A DNA stretch of 64,000 bases from Oxalobacteraceae bacterium (GTDB lineage: Bacteria; Pseudomonadota; Gammaproteobacteria; Burkholderiales; Burkholderiaceae_D), in contig JAGKXB010000008.1 of NCBI GenBank assembly GCA_021151485.1, positions 1 to 64,000 on the forward strand, written 5' to 3'. The position numbers and the translations under genes were made by a program. Positions 28,133 through 36,625 of this stretch are shown piece after piece; the stretch's first letter is position 1; each line of letters opens with the position of its first letter. Below the pieces are notes generated by a model, which had not been told where the DNA came from, made no database searches, and saw nothing but the letters and a program-made list of their open reading frames with translations.

Positions 28133-29124
28133 CAATCCAATCTCCGTAATGCCAAACCGCAAGCCACCAAATAAGCGGGTGCCTCCATAAATAACTGTTT
28201 TTCACGCAAACGCTTTGCCAGCTTCATGCCAGCAAAAGGATTCACCAATGTGCTTTTGATTTGGGTGAGATTTGCCACACCTTCGACCAAACCAGGCAGT
28301 ACAGCGCATGCGCCAGCCAAAAATAATTGATCAACATGGTAATAAGACGTGGAGTCAAAAAAGAACTGCAAAATGCGCGTCACTTCCATGGCGGCATTTT
28401 CCACACAGATTTCACAAGGTTGAGTACCGTCAAACGCTTGTTCATGCTCGTAAATACTCTGCTGATTTAACAAGATAAAAACATGCATCGTTTGCGCATC
28501 GATGTGGAATAAAGCGATGATTTTGTCCTGCCCAGCCTGCGGCAATTGCGCAATCAGCCGCTCAAACGCCGCACGCGCTGCGTAAGATTCGATGTCCATC
28601 ACGGCGGGTTTTAAGCCTGATGATTCCGCCACCGCAACACGATCTTCGACTTTTTCTTTAGGCGCTGCCACTACTAGTACTTCGATTTCATCGGATGACT
28701 TGGATAGGTCGGATAAACGAACTTCACAAAAATCCAAACTGGCATCGTCTAAGGCAAAGGGAATATATTGAGCGGCTTCCAACTCGACCTGAACAGCCAA
28801 CTCCTCTTCTGACAAACCAGCGGGCAAGGTGATTTTTTGGGTGATTACCGATGCGTGTGGCAACCCTAAAGCAACACGTTTGACCTGACTACCGCTTTTT
28901 TTCAGTACACGCTGCACTGCTTCGGAGAGTTGTTCGATGTGTTCAATATGGCCATCCACCATCACGCCTGGTGGCAGTGGCTCTGAAACGTAACGTTCAA
29001 GCCGCAGGGTATGTCGATTGAGTCGAGATAACTCAACCAACCTGATACCCGACATGCTGATATCCAAACCCAATAAGGGTGGATTTTTCTTGTCCAACCA
29101 ACATCCCACATCAATATCGAACAT
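28132..29124 (-). CDS. pilM: Type IV pilus cytoplasmic ATPase-like protein PilM
   Basis: This is a 330-residue actin/FtsA-fold protein (LLGLDISMSGIRLVELSRL; VALGLPHASVITQKITLPAGLSEEEL). It sits on the cytoplasmic face of the pilus machine and binds the PilN N-terminus. I choose the ATG at 29124 because GAGGAG lies ten bases upstream. A TTG 27 bases earlier is unlikely. The usual divergent penicillin-binding protein gene (ponA) upstream is absent, and ptsI lies there instead. Confidence 0.94.
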   Translation of the reverse strand: MFDIDVGCWLDKKNPPLLGLDISMSGIRLVELSRLNRHTLRLERYVSEPLPPGVMVDGHIEHIEQLSEAVQRVLKKSGSQVKRVALGLPHASVITQKITLPAGLSEEELAVQVELEAAQYIPFALDDASLDFCEVRLSDLSKSSDEIEVLVVAAPKEKVEDRVAVAESSGLKPAVMDIESYAARAAFERLIAQLPQAGQDKIIALFHIDAQTMHVFILLNQQSIYEHEQAFDGTQPCEICVENAAMEVTRILQFFFDSTSYYHVDQLFLAGACAVLPGLVEGVANLTQIKSTLVNPFAGMKLAKRLREKQLFMEAPAYLVACGLALRRLD

Positions 29125-29214
29125 TAAGGAAAACTCCTCAAAAATTCCCAAAAATGAAAATGTTGACGGGATGAAAAGCTAAAACAGCTACATAAGCCAA
29201 AGAAGCTAAAGAAG

Positions 29215-30966
29215 CTATAGAGTCGACAATTGATGCATCACATCGGCAATAACGGCAGAATCCATCGTACGCAGAATTTTTTTTGTATGCGGTGCAATCC
29301 GATGTAAATCGCTATTGAGAATTTCCTTTTTTACCGAAAGTAATTGCGCTGGATGCATAGAAAACTCACGCAATCCCAGTCCCAACAAAAGTCGTGTCAG
29401 ACTAATATCACCCGCCATCTCACCGCAAATAGCCACAGGAATTCCCTTTTTTGCGCCTGCTTTAATCGTGCTTGCGATCAACTGCAAAATCGCTGGATGC
29501 AAGGGGCTATATAGATGCGCGACTTCGTAGTCTACGCGGTCGATTGCGAGGGTGTATTGAATTAGATCATTAGTACCGATAGATAAAAAATCCATTTTTT
29601 TGACAAACAACGGCAGAGTCAACGCCGCAGCTGGGATTTCTATCATCGCGCCCACTTCTATTGCTGGATCAAATTTGATCTGCACGTCACGCAACTGGCT
29701 TTTGGCCTGCTCTATCAAAGAAAATGATTGTTCAATCTCAAATGCATGCGACAGCATAGGAATCAATATCTTGACTGGCCCATAAGCCGATGCACGCAAA
29801 ATGGCACGCAACTGGGTTAAAAACAATTGTGGCTCAGACAAACAAAAACGAATAGCGCGCAAACCTAACGCTGGATTCAAGGCCGTGTGCTCGACCATAT
29901 CCAGAGGTTTATCAGCACCGGTATCAAGGGTACGTATGGTAAGGGGGCGACCTTTGAGCGCTAACACCGCCCGACGATACGCTTCAAATTGCTCATCCTC
30001 GGATGGTAATTTATCTGCCCCAGTACCGCGCCCCATAAATAAAAATTCGGAACGAAACAGGCCCACGCCATTGGCACCCATTTCGACCACAGTCGCGCAA
30101 TCATCAGGTAATTCGATATTGGCCAGCAAGGTAATCGGCGTACCATCCAGAGTCAGCGCTGGCGTTTTTTTCAGCTTGTTCAGCTTCTTTTTAGCCCGCA
30201 GCAACTCCGCCTGCTGCGCATGATAGTGATCCAGAATCATGGGCGCGGGATTGACAATCACCACGCCAGTATCACCGTCAATAATGACCCAATCCTCCTG
30301 CTTGATCAGCGCCGAAGCATTCGACATCCCCACCGCTGCGGGGATGTCCAGGCTGCGTGCAACGATGGCGGTGTGCGAATTTTGCCCACCAACATCGGTG
30401 ATAAAGCCGCTAAAAGAGCCATCCCGAAATTGCAACATATCCGCTGGCGAAATGTCATGCGCCACCACAATCATGTGCGGATGCGATTGTTCCTTGTCGC
30501 ATGTTTGTGGCGATACTTGCTCGCTACAAATCAGATTTTTGAGCACACGCTCTGCTACTTGCTGAATATCACTTTTACGTTCACGCAAGTAAGCATCTTC
30601 AATTTCATCAAACTGCGCCGACAGTTCATCCACCTGCGTCACCAAGGCCCACTCAGCGTTGTAATAACGGCTGCGGATGATATCAAGTGGTGCCTCAGCG
30701 AGCATTGGGTCAGACAAAATCAGCGCATGCACATCGATAAAAGCGGCCAACTCGCTAGGGGCATCTTTCGGCAAATCTAAACGCAAAGCCTGTAACTCTT
30801 GATGCACAGCAAGAAATGCCATTTGCAAACGCTGCACCTCTGTTTCTATCTGCTCTTCCGCCACGAGATAATGTTTAACATCCAGCGCAGCTGGCATCAG
30901 GATATGCGCCCGACCAATCGCAATCCCGCGTGAAACTGAAATCCCATGAAGGGTAAAAGAGGCCAT
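29215..30966 (-). CDS. ptsI: PTS enzyme I (phosphoenolpyruvate-protein phosphotransferase)
   Basis: The protein has 583 residues from the ATG at 30966. A GTG at 30978 overlapping the ptsH stop would add four residues and is also possible. Domains in order are the HPr-binding N-terminal domain, the phospho-His swivelling domain (GGQNSHTAIVARSLDIPAAVG, active-site His in SHT) and the PEP-binding TIM barrel (NGVGLFRSEFLFMG, FLSIGTNDLIQYTLAIDR, ICGEMAGD). It moves phosphate from PEP to HPr. No sugar permease (EIIC) is nearby, so the chain is probably regulatory, as in many betaproteobacteria. Confidence 0.93.
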   Translation of the reverse strand: MASFTLHGISVSRGIAIGRAHILMPAALDVKHYLVAEEQIETEVQRLQMAFLAVHQELQALRLDLPKDAPSELAAFIDVHALILSDPMLAEAPLDIIRSRYYNAEWALVTQVDELSAQFDEIEDAYLRERKSDIQQVAERVLKNLICSEQVSPQTCDKEQSHPHMIVVAHDISPADMLQFRDGSFSGFITDVGGQNSHTAIVARSLDIPAAVGMSNASALIKQEDWVIIDGDTGVVIVNPAPMILDHYHAQQAELLRAKKKLNKLKKTPALTLDGTPITLLANIELPDDCATVVEMGANGVGLFRSEFLFMGRGTGADKLPSEDEQFEAYRRAVLALKGRPLTIRTLDTGADKPLDMVEHTALNPALGLRAIRFCLSEPQLFLTQLRAILRASAYGPVKILIPMLSHAFEIEQSFSLIEQAKSQLRDVQIKFDPAIEVGAMIEIPAAALTLPLFVKKMDFLSIGTNDLIQYTLAIDRVDYEVAHLYSPLHPAILQLIASTIKAGAKKGIPVAICGEMAGDISLTRLLLGLGLREFSMHPAQLLSVKKEILNSDLHRIAPHTKKILRTMDSAVIADVMHQLSTL

Positions 30967-30974
30967 ATGCGCAG

Positions 30975-31244
30975 TCACTCGCCTTCGCCAAATTTGTCAT
31001 TAATTAATGCGCTTAACGCATTTAAGCAATCCTGTTCATCTGGGCCGTTTGCTTCCAACGTCACTTTGGCACCCTTACCCGCCGCCAACATCATCACGCC
31101 CATGATGGATTTCGCATTCACACGCGTGGCATTGCGCATCAGCCACACATCGCTTTGGAATTTAGTCGCCAGCTGCGTCAACTTGGCGGACGCACGTGCG
31201 TGCAAACCGAGACGATTGATAATTTCGAGTTCTTGCTGAATCAT
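30975..31244 (-). CDS. ptsH: Phosphocarrier protein HPr
   Basis: The 89-residue protein has the phosphorylation site GLHARAS (His about residue 15) and a conserved Ser in AKSIMGVMMLA (about residue 46, the HprK target in species with that kinase). AAGGATAAG precedes the ATG. It sits between EIIA and ptsI. HprK is not found at its usual place after hpf in this window, which leaves the function of the Ser site open. Confidence 0.95.
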   Translation of the reverse strand: MIQQELEIINRLGLHARASAKLTQLATKFQSDVWLMRNATRVNAKSIMGVMMLAAGKGAKVTLEANGPDEQDCLNALSALINDKFGEGE

Positions 31245-31291
31245 GTTTACTTATCCTTAATGCAAAATCATTCGCTTATTCATTTCTTCGC

Positions 31292-31675
31292 TTAACCACC
31301 CGAACACGCACCATTTTGCGCCCCTGCGAGTGCTCTTTTAACAGCAGCATCAAGATGCTCATGGCGATAAGTGAGGGCCCGCAACAACATCGGCAAATTG
31401 AGACCAGCAATCATTTCAACATGCCCGTGATCCACTAACTTTTTACAAGAGTTAGACGGTGTCGCACCCAATATATCCGTCATGATGAGCACACCATCAC
31501 CTTGATCAAGACGCGTAATCGCTTGCCCAATCAACTGATGAATCGAGTCCAAATCCTGATCCGCCAACACATCGATTGCTTCCAAATATTCTGGCTGCAC
31601 ATGAAAAACATGCGTCGCTGCAGCGATAAAAGCACTCCCAAGCGGAGCGTGTGTCACAAGCAAAAGGCCAATCAT
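31292..31675 (-). CDS. PTS EIIA component, mannose/fructose family
   Basis: The 127-residue protein has an EIIA-Man fold, with the phosphorylatable His9 in LLVTHAPLGSAF and the motif GVLIMTDILGATPSNSC. It accepts phosphate from HPr. With no EIIB/EIIC/EIID partners nearby it probably has a signalling role. It overlaps gshB by 4 bases. Confidence 0.9.
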   Translation of the reverse strand: MIGLLLVTHAPLGSAFIAAATHVFHVQPEYLEAIDVLADQDLDSIHQLIGQAITRLDQGDGVLIMTDILGATPSNSCKKLVDHGHVEMIAGLNLPMLLRALTYRHEHLDAAVKRALAGAQNGACSGG

Positions 31676-32631
31676 GATGTGTGTACCTTTTCTAATGACT
31701 GCATAAACATTTCAGCCACATTACAGCCGGTTTGCTGAAAAATTTCCTGAAAGCAGGTTGGACTGGTTACGTTCACTTCCGTCAAATAACCGCCAATCAT
31801 ATCCAGCCCGACTAAGAACAAGCCGCGCGCAAACAAAATCGGCGCTAACGCTTCTGCCACAACACGCTCACGCGCAGTGAGTTCCTGCGCCACACCAGTA
31901 CCGCCAGCAGCCAAATTGCCGCGCACTTCACCCGCTTGCGGAATACGCGCCAACGAAAATGGCACAACCTGGCCAGCAATTAACAACACACGTTTATCTC
32001 CCTGCGCAATTTCAGGAATAAAACGCTGCGCCATAATTGTTCTGCTGCCATTCAAGGTCAGCATTTCAATCACAGAACCCAAATTCATCCCATCAGAACG
32101 AATGCGCACTATCCCAGCACCGCCCATGCCATCTAATGGCTTCAAAATAATATCCTGATGCGTCTGATGAAAAGCCCGTAACCGCGCTTCGTCGCTAGAA
32201 ACCAAGGTGGGGGCCGTAAATTGCGGAAATTGGGCAATCGCTAACTTTTCATTATGACTACGCACTGCTTCCGGCTTATTGAAAATACGTGCACCCTGCG
32301 CTTGCGCTATCTCTAATAAATAAGTTGTGTATACGTACTCCATATTGAAGGGCGGATCTTTACGCACAACAATCGCATCAAATGCTGTCAAAGATTGAGA
32401 CGACGCTGCACCAATTCGATACCAAGAAGCATGCTCAGCCCCCTCCGCTTCACTCGTCAAAATCACCTGTGCAACATCAGCCACGACCACACCATTTTCG
32501 TAGGCCATGTGCTGGGATTCAAACGCATAAATCGTATGCCCACGCTTCGCTGCCTCCACCATCATGGCGTAAGTCGAATCTTTATAAATCTTAAAATCAG
32601 CTAGCGGATCTGCTAAGAATGCAATTTTCAT
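31672..32631 (-). CDS. gshB: Glutathione synthetase
   Basis: This is a 319-residue ATP-grasp enzyme beginning MKIAFLADPLADFKIYKDST, the family's usual start. Motifs include DIILKPLDGMGGAGIVRI and LFLVGLDMIGGYLTEVNVTSPTC. It joins gamma-glutamylcysteine and glycine. A TTG 15 bases upstream is in frame but less likely. It follows gshA, so both steps of glutathione synthesis are co-transcribed with the PTS genes. Confidence 0.95.
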   Translation of the reverse strand: MKIAFLADPLADFKIYKDSTYAMMVEAAKRGHTIYAFESQHMAYENGVVVADVAQVILTSEAEGAEHASWYRIGAASSQSLTAFDAIVVRKDPPFNMEYVYTTYLLEIAQAQGARIFNKPEAVRSHNEKLAIAQFPQFTAPTLVSSDEARLRAFHQTHQDIILKPLDGMGGAGIVRIRSDGMNLGSVIEMLTLNGSRTIMAQRFIPEIAQGDKRVLLIAGQVVPFSLARIPQAGEVRGNLAAGGTGVAQELTARERVVAEALAPILFARGLFLVGLDMIGGYLTEVNVTSPTCFQEIFQQTGCNVAEMFMQSLEKVHTS

Positions 32632-32662
32632 ATAAAGAAAAATCAAGAAATATAAAAAATTT

Positions 32663-33961
32663 TCAATAAATCTCTGGATTAGGATCGGTTTTTTCCATTT
32701 CTATTGATGCCGCCACTAAAGCCAATCGCGCCACCACGCCATACATATAAAAACGATTCGGCGCCGTGGTACCAGGCTTGGCCTGATAATCCGGCAAAGT
32801 ATGCTGCTGCGAAAAAGCCAGAGGAACAAACTGCGAACCAGGCGCATTCAGGTTTTCATCAATACCACGCTCGGCATGAATACGATAAAAACCACCGACC
32901 ACATAGCGATCAATCATGTACACAACAGGTTCTGCCACTGCATCGTTGATGTTTTCAAAGGTAGGAACACCCTCCTGCAAAATGACATCGCGCACTTCCA
33001 GGCCTTCTTTAATCATCGCCATTTTGTTGCGTTGCTTACGATTCAAATCTTTCAGTTCATTCGCATCGTGTACCGTCATAATGCCCATGCCATATGTCCC
33101 GGCATCAGCTTTCACAATCACAAATGGCTTGAGTTTGATACCGTACTCTTTGTATTTTTTACGAATTTTTGCTAACAATGTGTCGACGCTAGACATCAAA
33201 CACTCCGTACCCTCTTCGGTATTAAAATCAATCTGACCACACTTGGAGAAATAAGGATTCAGCATCCATGGATCCACATTAATCAGTTTGGCAAACTTTT
33301 TCACCACATCATCATAAGCAGCAAAATGGTTCGATTTACGACGCACCGCCCATCCAGCGTGCAAAGCAGGCAGTAAATTTTGCTCGTGTAAATTTTCCAA
33401 GATCGGTGGTATGCCAGCAGACAAATCATTATTCAACAAAATGGTACAAGGATCGAAATTCTTCAACCCTAAACGACGTCCATTTGGAGAGCGTATTAAA
33501 GGCTCTAGCATCAAGGTACTGCCATCGGACAACTGAATCGGTGTTGCGGTTTTTATTTCCTCGGACAACGATCCCAAGCGCACATTCAAACCTGTTTGAC
33601 GCAGTACTTTTACTAGTGTTGCCACATTCTGCAAATAAAAAGTATTACGTGTGTGACGTTCTGGAATCAGCAACAAATTTCTGGCGTCTGGGCAATATTT
33701 CTCAATCGCTGCCATCGCAGCCTGCACAGCCAAAGGCAAAGTTTCTGTTGCCAGATTATTAAAGCCACCAGGGAATAAATTGGTATCGACGGGCGCGAGT
33801 TTAAAACCTGCATTGCGCAAATCAACAGAACAATAAAACGGTGGCGTATGTTCTTGCCATTCAAGGCGAAACCAACGTTCAATGGCGGGCGTTGCTGCCA
33901 GGATCTTTTTTTCGAGGTCAAGCAATGGGCCTGTCAATGCTGTGACGAGATGGGGGACCAT
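32663..33961 (-). CDS. gshA: Glutamate-cysteine ligase, betaproteobacterial type
   Basis: This 432-residue enzyme belongs to the distinct GshA family found in Burkholderiales and acidithiobacilli, which is unrelated in length to E. coli GshA. Recognisable stretches are PPFYCSVDLRNAGFKLAPVDTNLFPGGFNNL and KADAGTYGMGIMTVHDANEL. It makes gamma-glutamylcysteine. In relatives glnK-amtB lies upstream. Here the upstream region holds only a simple-sequence repeat and the divergent ubiK. Confidence 0.92.
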   Translation of the reverse strand: MVPHLVTALTGPLLDLEKKILAATPAIERWFRLEWQEHTPPFYCSVDLRNAGFKLAPVDTNLFPGGFNNLATETLPLAVQAAMAAIEKYCPDARNLLLIPERHTRNTFYLQNVATLVKVLRQTGLNVRLGSLSEEIKTATPIQLSDGSTLMLEPLIRSPNGRRLGLKNFDPCTILLNNDLSAGIPPILENLHEQNLLPALHAGWAVRRKSNHFAAYDDVVKKFAKLINVDPWMLNPYFSKCGQIDFNTEEGTECLMSSVDTLLAKIRKKYKEYGIKLKPFVIVKADAGTYGMGIMTVHDANELKDLNRKQRNKMAMIKEGLEVRDVILQEGVPTFENINDAVAEPVVYMIDRYVVGGFYRIHAERGIDENLNAPGSQFVPLAFSQQHTLPDYQAKPGTTAPNRFYMYGVVARLALVAASIEMEKTDPNPEIY

Positions 33962-34345
33962 AAAAACCTTATTTTGCGGAGTCGGGGAATGTAATGTTTG
34001 CTACGTAATTGACGCACCTCAGATTTTAGCGGCAATTGATAAGCCATAGTAGCGATAAGTAAAGATAAGCAACATAACTAAAGATAAATTACGAATATCA
34101 ATATACGAAGATTCATTGATGCCATGCACAACCTTTGTTCTAACGTAAAATCTTCCTGGCATTTTTGTCTTATTCTTACCATTTACGTACTTCATGTATA
34201 TCCACACAACAACTTTGCAATAGCAATAGCAATAGCAATAGCAATAGCAATAGCAATAGCAATAGCAATGGCAATGGCAATGGCAATGGCAATGGCAATG
34301 GCAATAACGGTATAAATATTACCCACACCAACAATAGGAACGCAT
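33962..34345. other. Divergent gshA/ubiK intergenic region
   Basis: These 384 bases hold no supportable gene. The main content is the 90-bp hexanucleotide array (separate entry) and AT-rich sequence before it. Short open frames across the array are low-complexity products of the repeat. Promoters for gshA (leftward) and ubiK (rightward) must lie here, but no confident hexamer pair was identified. Confidence 0.6.
34217..34306. repeat. Hexanucleotide tandem repeat (GCAATA/GCAATG)15
   Basis: The array has eight perfect GCAATA units (34217-34264), six perfect GCAATG units (34265-34300) and a final GCAATA. It lies 39 bases before the ubiK start, so it is in or next to the promoter or leader. Block-wise homogeneity (all A, then all G) shows recent slippage expansion of both variants. 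Copy number is likely variable between strains. Confidence 0.95.
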
Positions 34346-34600
34346 ATGAATCCCACACACTTGTTTGAAAATTTACACGCCAAAATCAACAAAGCAATCG
34401 AAAACTCTCCCGCAAAAGACATAGAAAAAAACGTAAAAACTATGATGACCCAAGGCTTTACGAAGCTTGATCTAGTCACACGGGAAGAATTCGACATACA
34501 TATCCAAGTAATGGAAAAAACACGCGCTAAATTACAGATGCTGGAGGCACGTGTCGCCGCACTCGAAGCACAATTAGCACAAGCACGCTCAGAAAAATAA
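34346..34600 (+). CDS. ubiK: Ubiquinone biosynthesis accessory factor UbiK (BMFP family)
   Basis: The 84-residue protein contains an N-terminal amphipathic helix (LFENLHAKINKAIENS), TQGFTKLDLVTREEFDIHIQVM and a C-terminal trimeric coiled coil (LEARVAALEAQLAQA), the structure of BMFP/DUF526 proteins. UbiK assists the soluble Ubi complex and lipids in aerobic ubiquinone synthesis. It is followed at 4 bases by comM, the usual neighbour. Confidence 0.88.
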   Translation: MNPTHLFENLHAKINKAIENSPAKDIEKNVKTMMTQGFTKLDLVTREEFDIHIQVMEKTRAKLQMLEARVAALEAQLAQARSEK

Positions 34601-34604
34601 TCAA

Positions 34605-36134
34605 ATGAGCTTGGCCGTTTTAAAAAGCCGCGCCCTCACCGGCATGCACGCACCCGAAGTGACGGTGGAAGTCCATTTAGCCAATGGTTTGCCTTCCTTT
34701 ACCATCGTTGGATTACCCGATACCGAGGTGAAAGAATCTAAAGACCGCGTGCGTGCTGCGCTGCAAAACGCGCACTTTGAATTTCCAGCCAAAAGAATCA
34801 CGGTTAATTTAGCACCAGCTGATTTACCCAAAGAATCAGGCCGCTTTGATTTGCCGATTGCCCTGGGGATTTTGGCAGCATCGCATCAAATTCCTGGCAA
34901 TCAGTTTGATCAATATGAATTTGCTGGAGAGTTATCCCTGTCCGGTGAGTTGCGTCCTATACGTGGTGCGTTGGCGATGACATTTGCCATGCATCAAGAA
35001 AGTGATGTCAATGGAAAAAAACGGGCTTTTATCCTGCCACGCTTAAATGCAGATGAAGCTGCCTTAATTCAAGAAGCCACCATTTATCCTGCAGATTCAT
35101 TACTACATGTCTGTGCACACTTCAGCAACACAACCAAGGATACGGATACGAAACTGACACGTCATGTCGCACAGATCGAAACTATTCCGGTTCGATATCC
35201 TGATTTTTCTGACGTCAAAGGACAAATTCAGGGAAAACGTGCTTTGGAAGTCGCCGCCGCAGGTGGTCATAGCATCTTGATGGTCGGCCCGCCAGGCACC
35301 GGTAAAACCATGCTAGCGACTCGTTTTGCTGGCATTTTGCCCCCCATGACAGATCAAGAGGCACTGGAATCCGCCGCTGTCCATTCGATTAACAGTGATT
35401 TTTCCATCGCGCGCTGGAAAGTGCGCCCCTATCGCGCACCTCACCACACGGCCTCTGGTGTCGCACTAGTCGGTGGTGGTGGCGTTCCACGCCCAGGTGA
35501 AATTTCTCTGGCACATCAAGGTGTATTGTTTCTTGATGAATTACCTGAATTCCAAACTAAAGTATTAGAAGTATTAAGAGAACCGCTGGAATCCGGTCAC
35601 ATCACGATTTCACGCGCCGGACGTCAAGCCAATTTTCCGGCTCGTTTTCAATTGATTGCCGCCATGAATCCCTGCCCGTGTGGTTATTTGGGCCATGCTT
35701 CCAATCAATGCCAATGCAGTGCGGACAAAATCGCCCGCTATCAGGGCCGCCTTTCCGGGCCTTTGCTAGATCGCATTGATATGCAAATCCAAATCAACGC
35801 GCTGGCGCAAAATGAATTGATAGAACACGCCGAAAGCGAACCATCCGACAAAATTGCCGAGCGCGTGAAACAAGCTTTTGCCATTCAGCTAGCACGTCAA
35901 AATAAGACGAATAATTTGTTATCCAACAAAGAAATTGAGGCGTACTGCAAACCCGACGCAGCAGGAGAAGAGTTATTATCCAAAGTCATGGCACGTCTAA
36001 ACTGGTCGGCCCGCGCCTACCACCGCGTATTAAAAGTCGCCCGCACCATCGCTGATTTGGCCGAAGCGCCCACAGTCAAACAAGCGCATATTGCAGAAGC
36101 GATTCAATATCGACGTGCATTGCGTGAAAATTGA
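34605..36134 (+). CDS. comM: ComM/YifB-family AAA+ helicase (Mg chelatase-like)
   Basis: The 509-residue protein has an N-terminal Lon-protease-like fold domain (ALTGMHAPEVTVEVHLANGLPSFTIVGLPD). A Mg-chelatase-like AAA+ domain follows with Walker A GPPGTGKTM, Walker B GVLFLDELPEF and a Cys-rich insert (NPCPCGYLGHASNQCQC). The C-terminal MgChl domain ends LNWSARAYHRVLKVARTIADL. In Vibrio and Acinetobacter ComM is a branch-migration helicase for natural transformation. Together with pilM-Q this supports a transformation capacity. Confidence 0.93.
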   Translation: MSLAVLKSRALTGMHAPEVTVEVHLANGLPSFTIVGLPDTEVKESKDRVRAALQNAHFEFPAKRITVNLAPADLPKESGRFDLPIALGILAASHQIPGNQFDQYEFAGELSLSGELRPIRGALAMTFAMHQESDVNGKKRAFILPRLNADEAALIQEATIYPADSLLHVCAHFSNTTKDTDTKLTRHVAQIETIPVRYPDFSDVKGQIQGKRALEVAAAGGHSILMVGPPGTGKTMLATRFAGILPPMTDQEALESAAVHSINSDFSIARWKVRPYRAPHHTASGVALVGGGGVPRPGEISLAHQGVLFLDELPEFQTKVLEVLREPLESGHITISRAGRQANFPARFQLIAAMNPCPCGYLGHASNQCQCSADKIARYQGRLSGPLLDRIDMQIQINALAQNELIEHAESEPSDKIAERVKQAFAIQLARQNKTNNLLSNKEIEAYCKPDAAGEELLSKVMARLNWSARAYHRVLKVARTIADLAEAPTVKQAHIAEAIQYRRALREN

Positions 36135-36175
36135 TAACGCAGTTCCATAAATTGTGATTACGTTATTTCACTTCT

Positions 36176-36254
36176 TTGACATCTTTTTGACATCTGATGG
36201 CTACTCCCAGTTAGTCTATAATGAGTTCTAATTTGATAATTAATCGGGAGTAGC
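36176..36254. promoter_or_regulatory. Promoter/operator region of the 74-residue orphan gene
   Basis: Two TTGACATCT direct repeats start 11 bases apart (36176 and 36187). A perfect TATAAT lies at 36217-36222, 24 bases after the second TTGACA, which is longer than the usual spacer. GCTACTCCC (36200-36208) and GGGAGTAGC (36246-36254) form a perfect 9-bp inverted repeat that brackets the -10. The right arm contains the gene's GGGAG ribosome binding site. The dyad could be a protein operator or, if transcription starts upstream, a hairpin hiding the ribosome site. Confidence 0.5.
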
Positions 36255-36258
36255 GATC

Positions 36259-36483
36259 ATGGCTATACACAAGAATCGGTTTAAAACGATCACTGTGTTG
36301 AGTGGCAAAACACCTGTATTAGGCGCAACAGCAGAAGAGTGGGACAAGGCACTGGTTGGTAATATGCGCCAATCGCTTGTGGAGGTTAAGCTTCGTGCTA
36401 CTAGTGGTGTTAAACGAGATGTAACCAAGGCATCATCGTTTGATGTTGCCACTTTTGTTGGTGAGCAGATCCGTTCACATTGA
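36259..36483 (+). CDS. Small hypothetical protein, 74 residues
   Basis: I do not recognise this family. The product is 74 residues, soluble and basic, with no signal peptide or membrane segment (MAIHKNRFKTITVLSGKTPV; C-terminal FDVATFVGEQIRSH). It is probably real: GGGAG precedes the ATG at a normal distance, a promoter-like region lies upstream and an intrinsic terminator follows 20 bases after the stop, forming a complete single-gene unit. It sits between comM and xerD, where relatives usually have nothing conserved. Confidence 0.65.
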   Translation: MAIHKNRFKTITVLSGKTPVLGATAEEWDKALVGNMRQSLVEVKLRATSGVKRDVTKASSFDVATFVGEQIRSH

Positions 36484-36503
36484 ACTTTCGATTTATATTG
36501 AGG

Positions 36504-36525
36504 AACGCGGCTTGGCCGCGTTTTT
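36504..36525 (+). terminator. Intrinsic terminator after the 74-residue gene
   Basis: AACGCGGC and GCCGCGTT pair around TTG and are followed by three more T residues. The stem is GC-rich and starts 21 bases after the stop codon. Confidence 0.8.
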
Positions 36526-36625
36526 CATATGTGTGAACGGGGACTTGATTAACTATGCGATAGGCTGCGTTCTCGAGGTTAGCTACTCAACATTAAGTGC
36601 GCCTAATACGCGTATATGTCCCTGA

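Noticed and set aside
34124-34497. Open frames of 60-100 residues made of Ile/Ala, Ser/Asn or Leu/Pro runs across the hexanucleotide array on both strands
   Set aside because: They are translation of the GCAATA/GCAATG repeat in different frames, without ribosome sites or homology.
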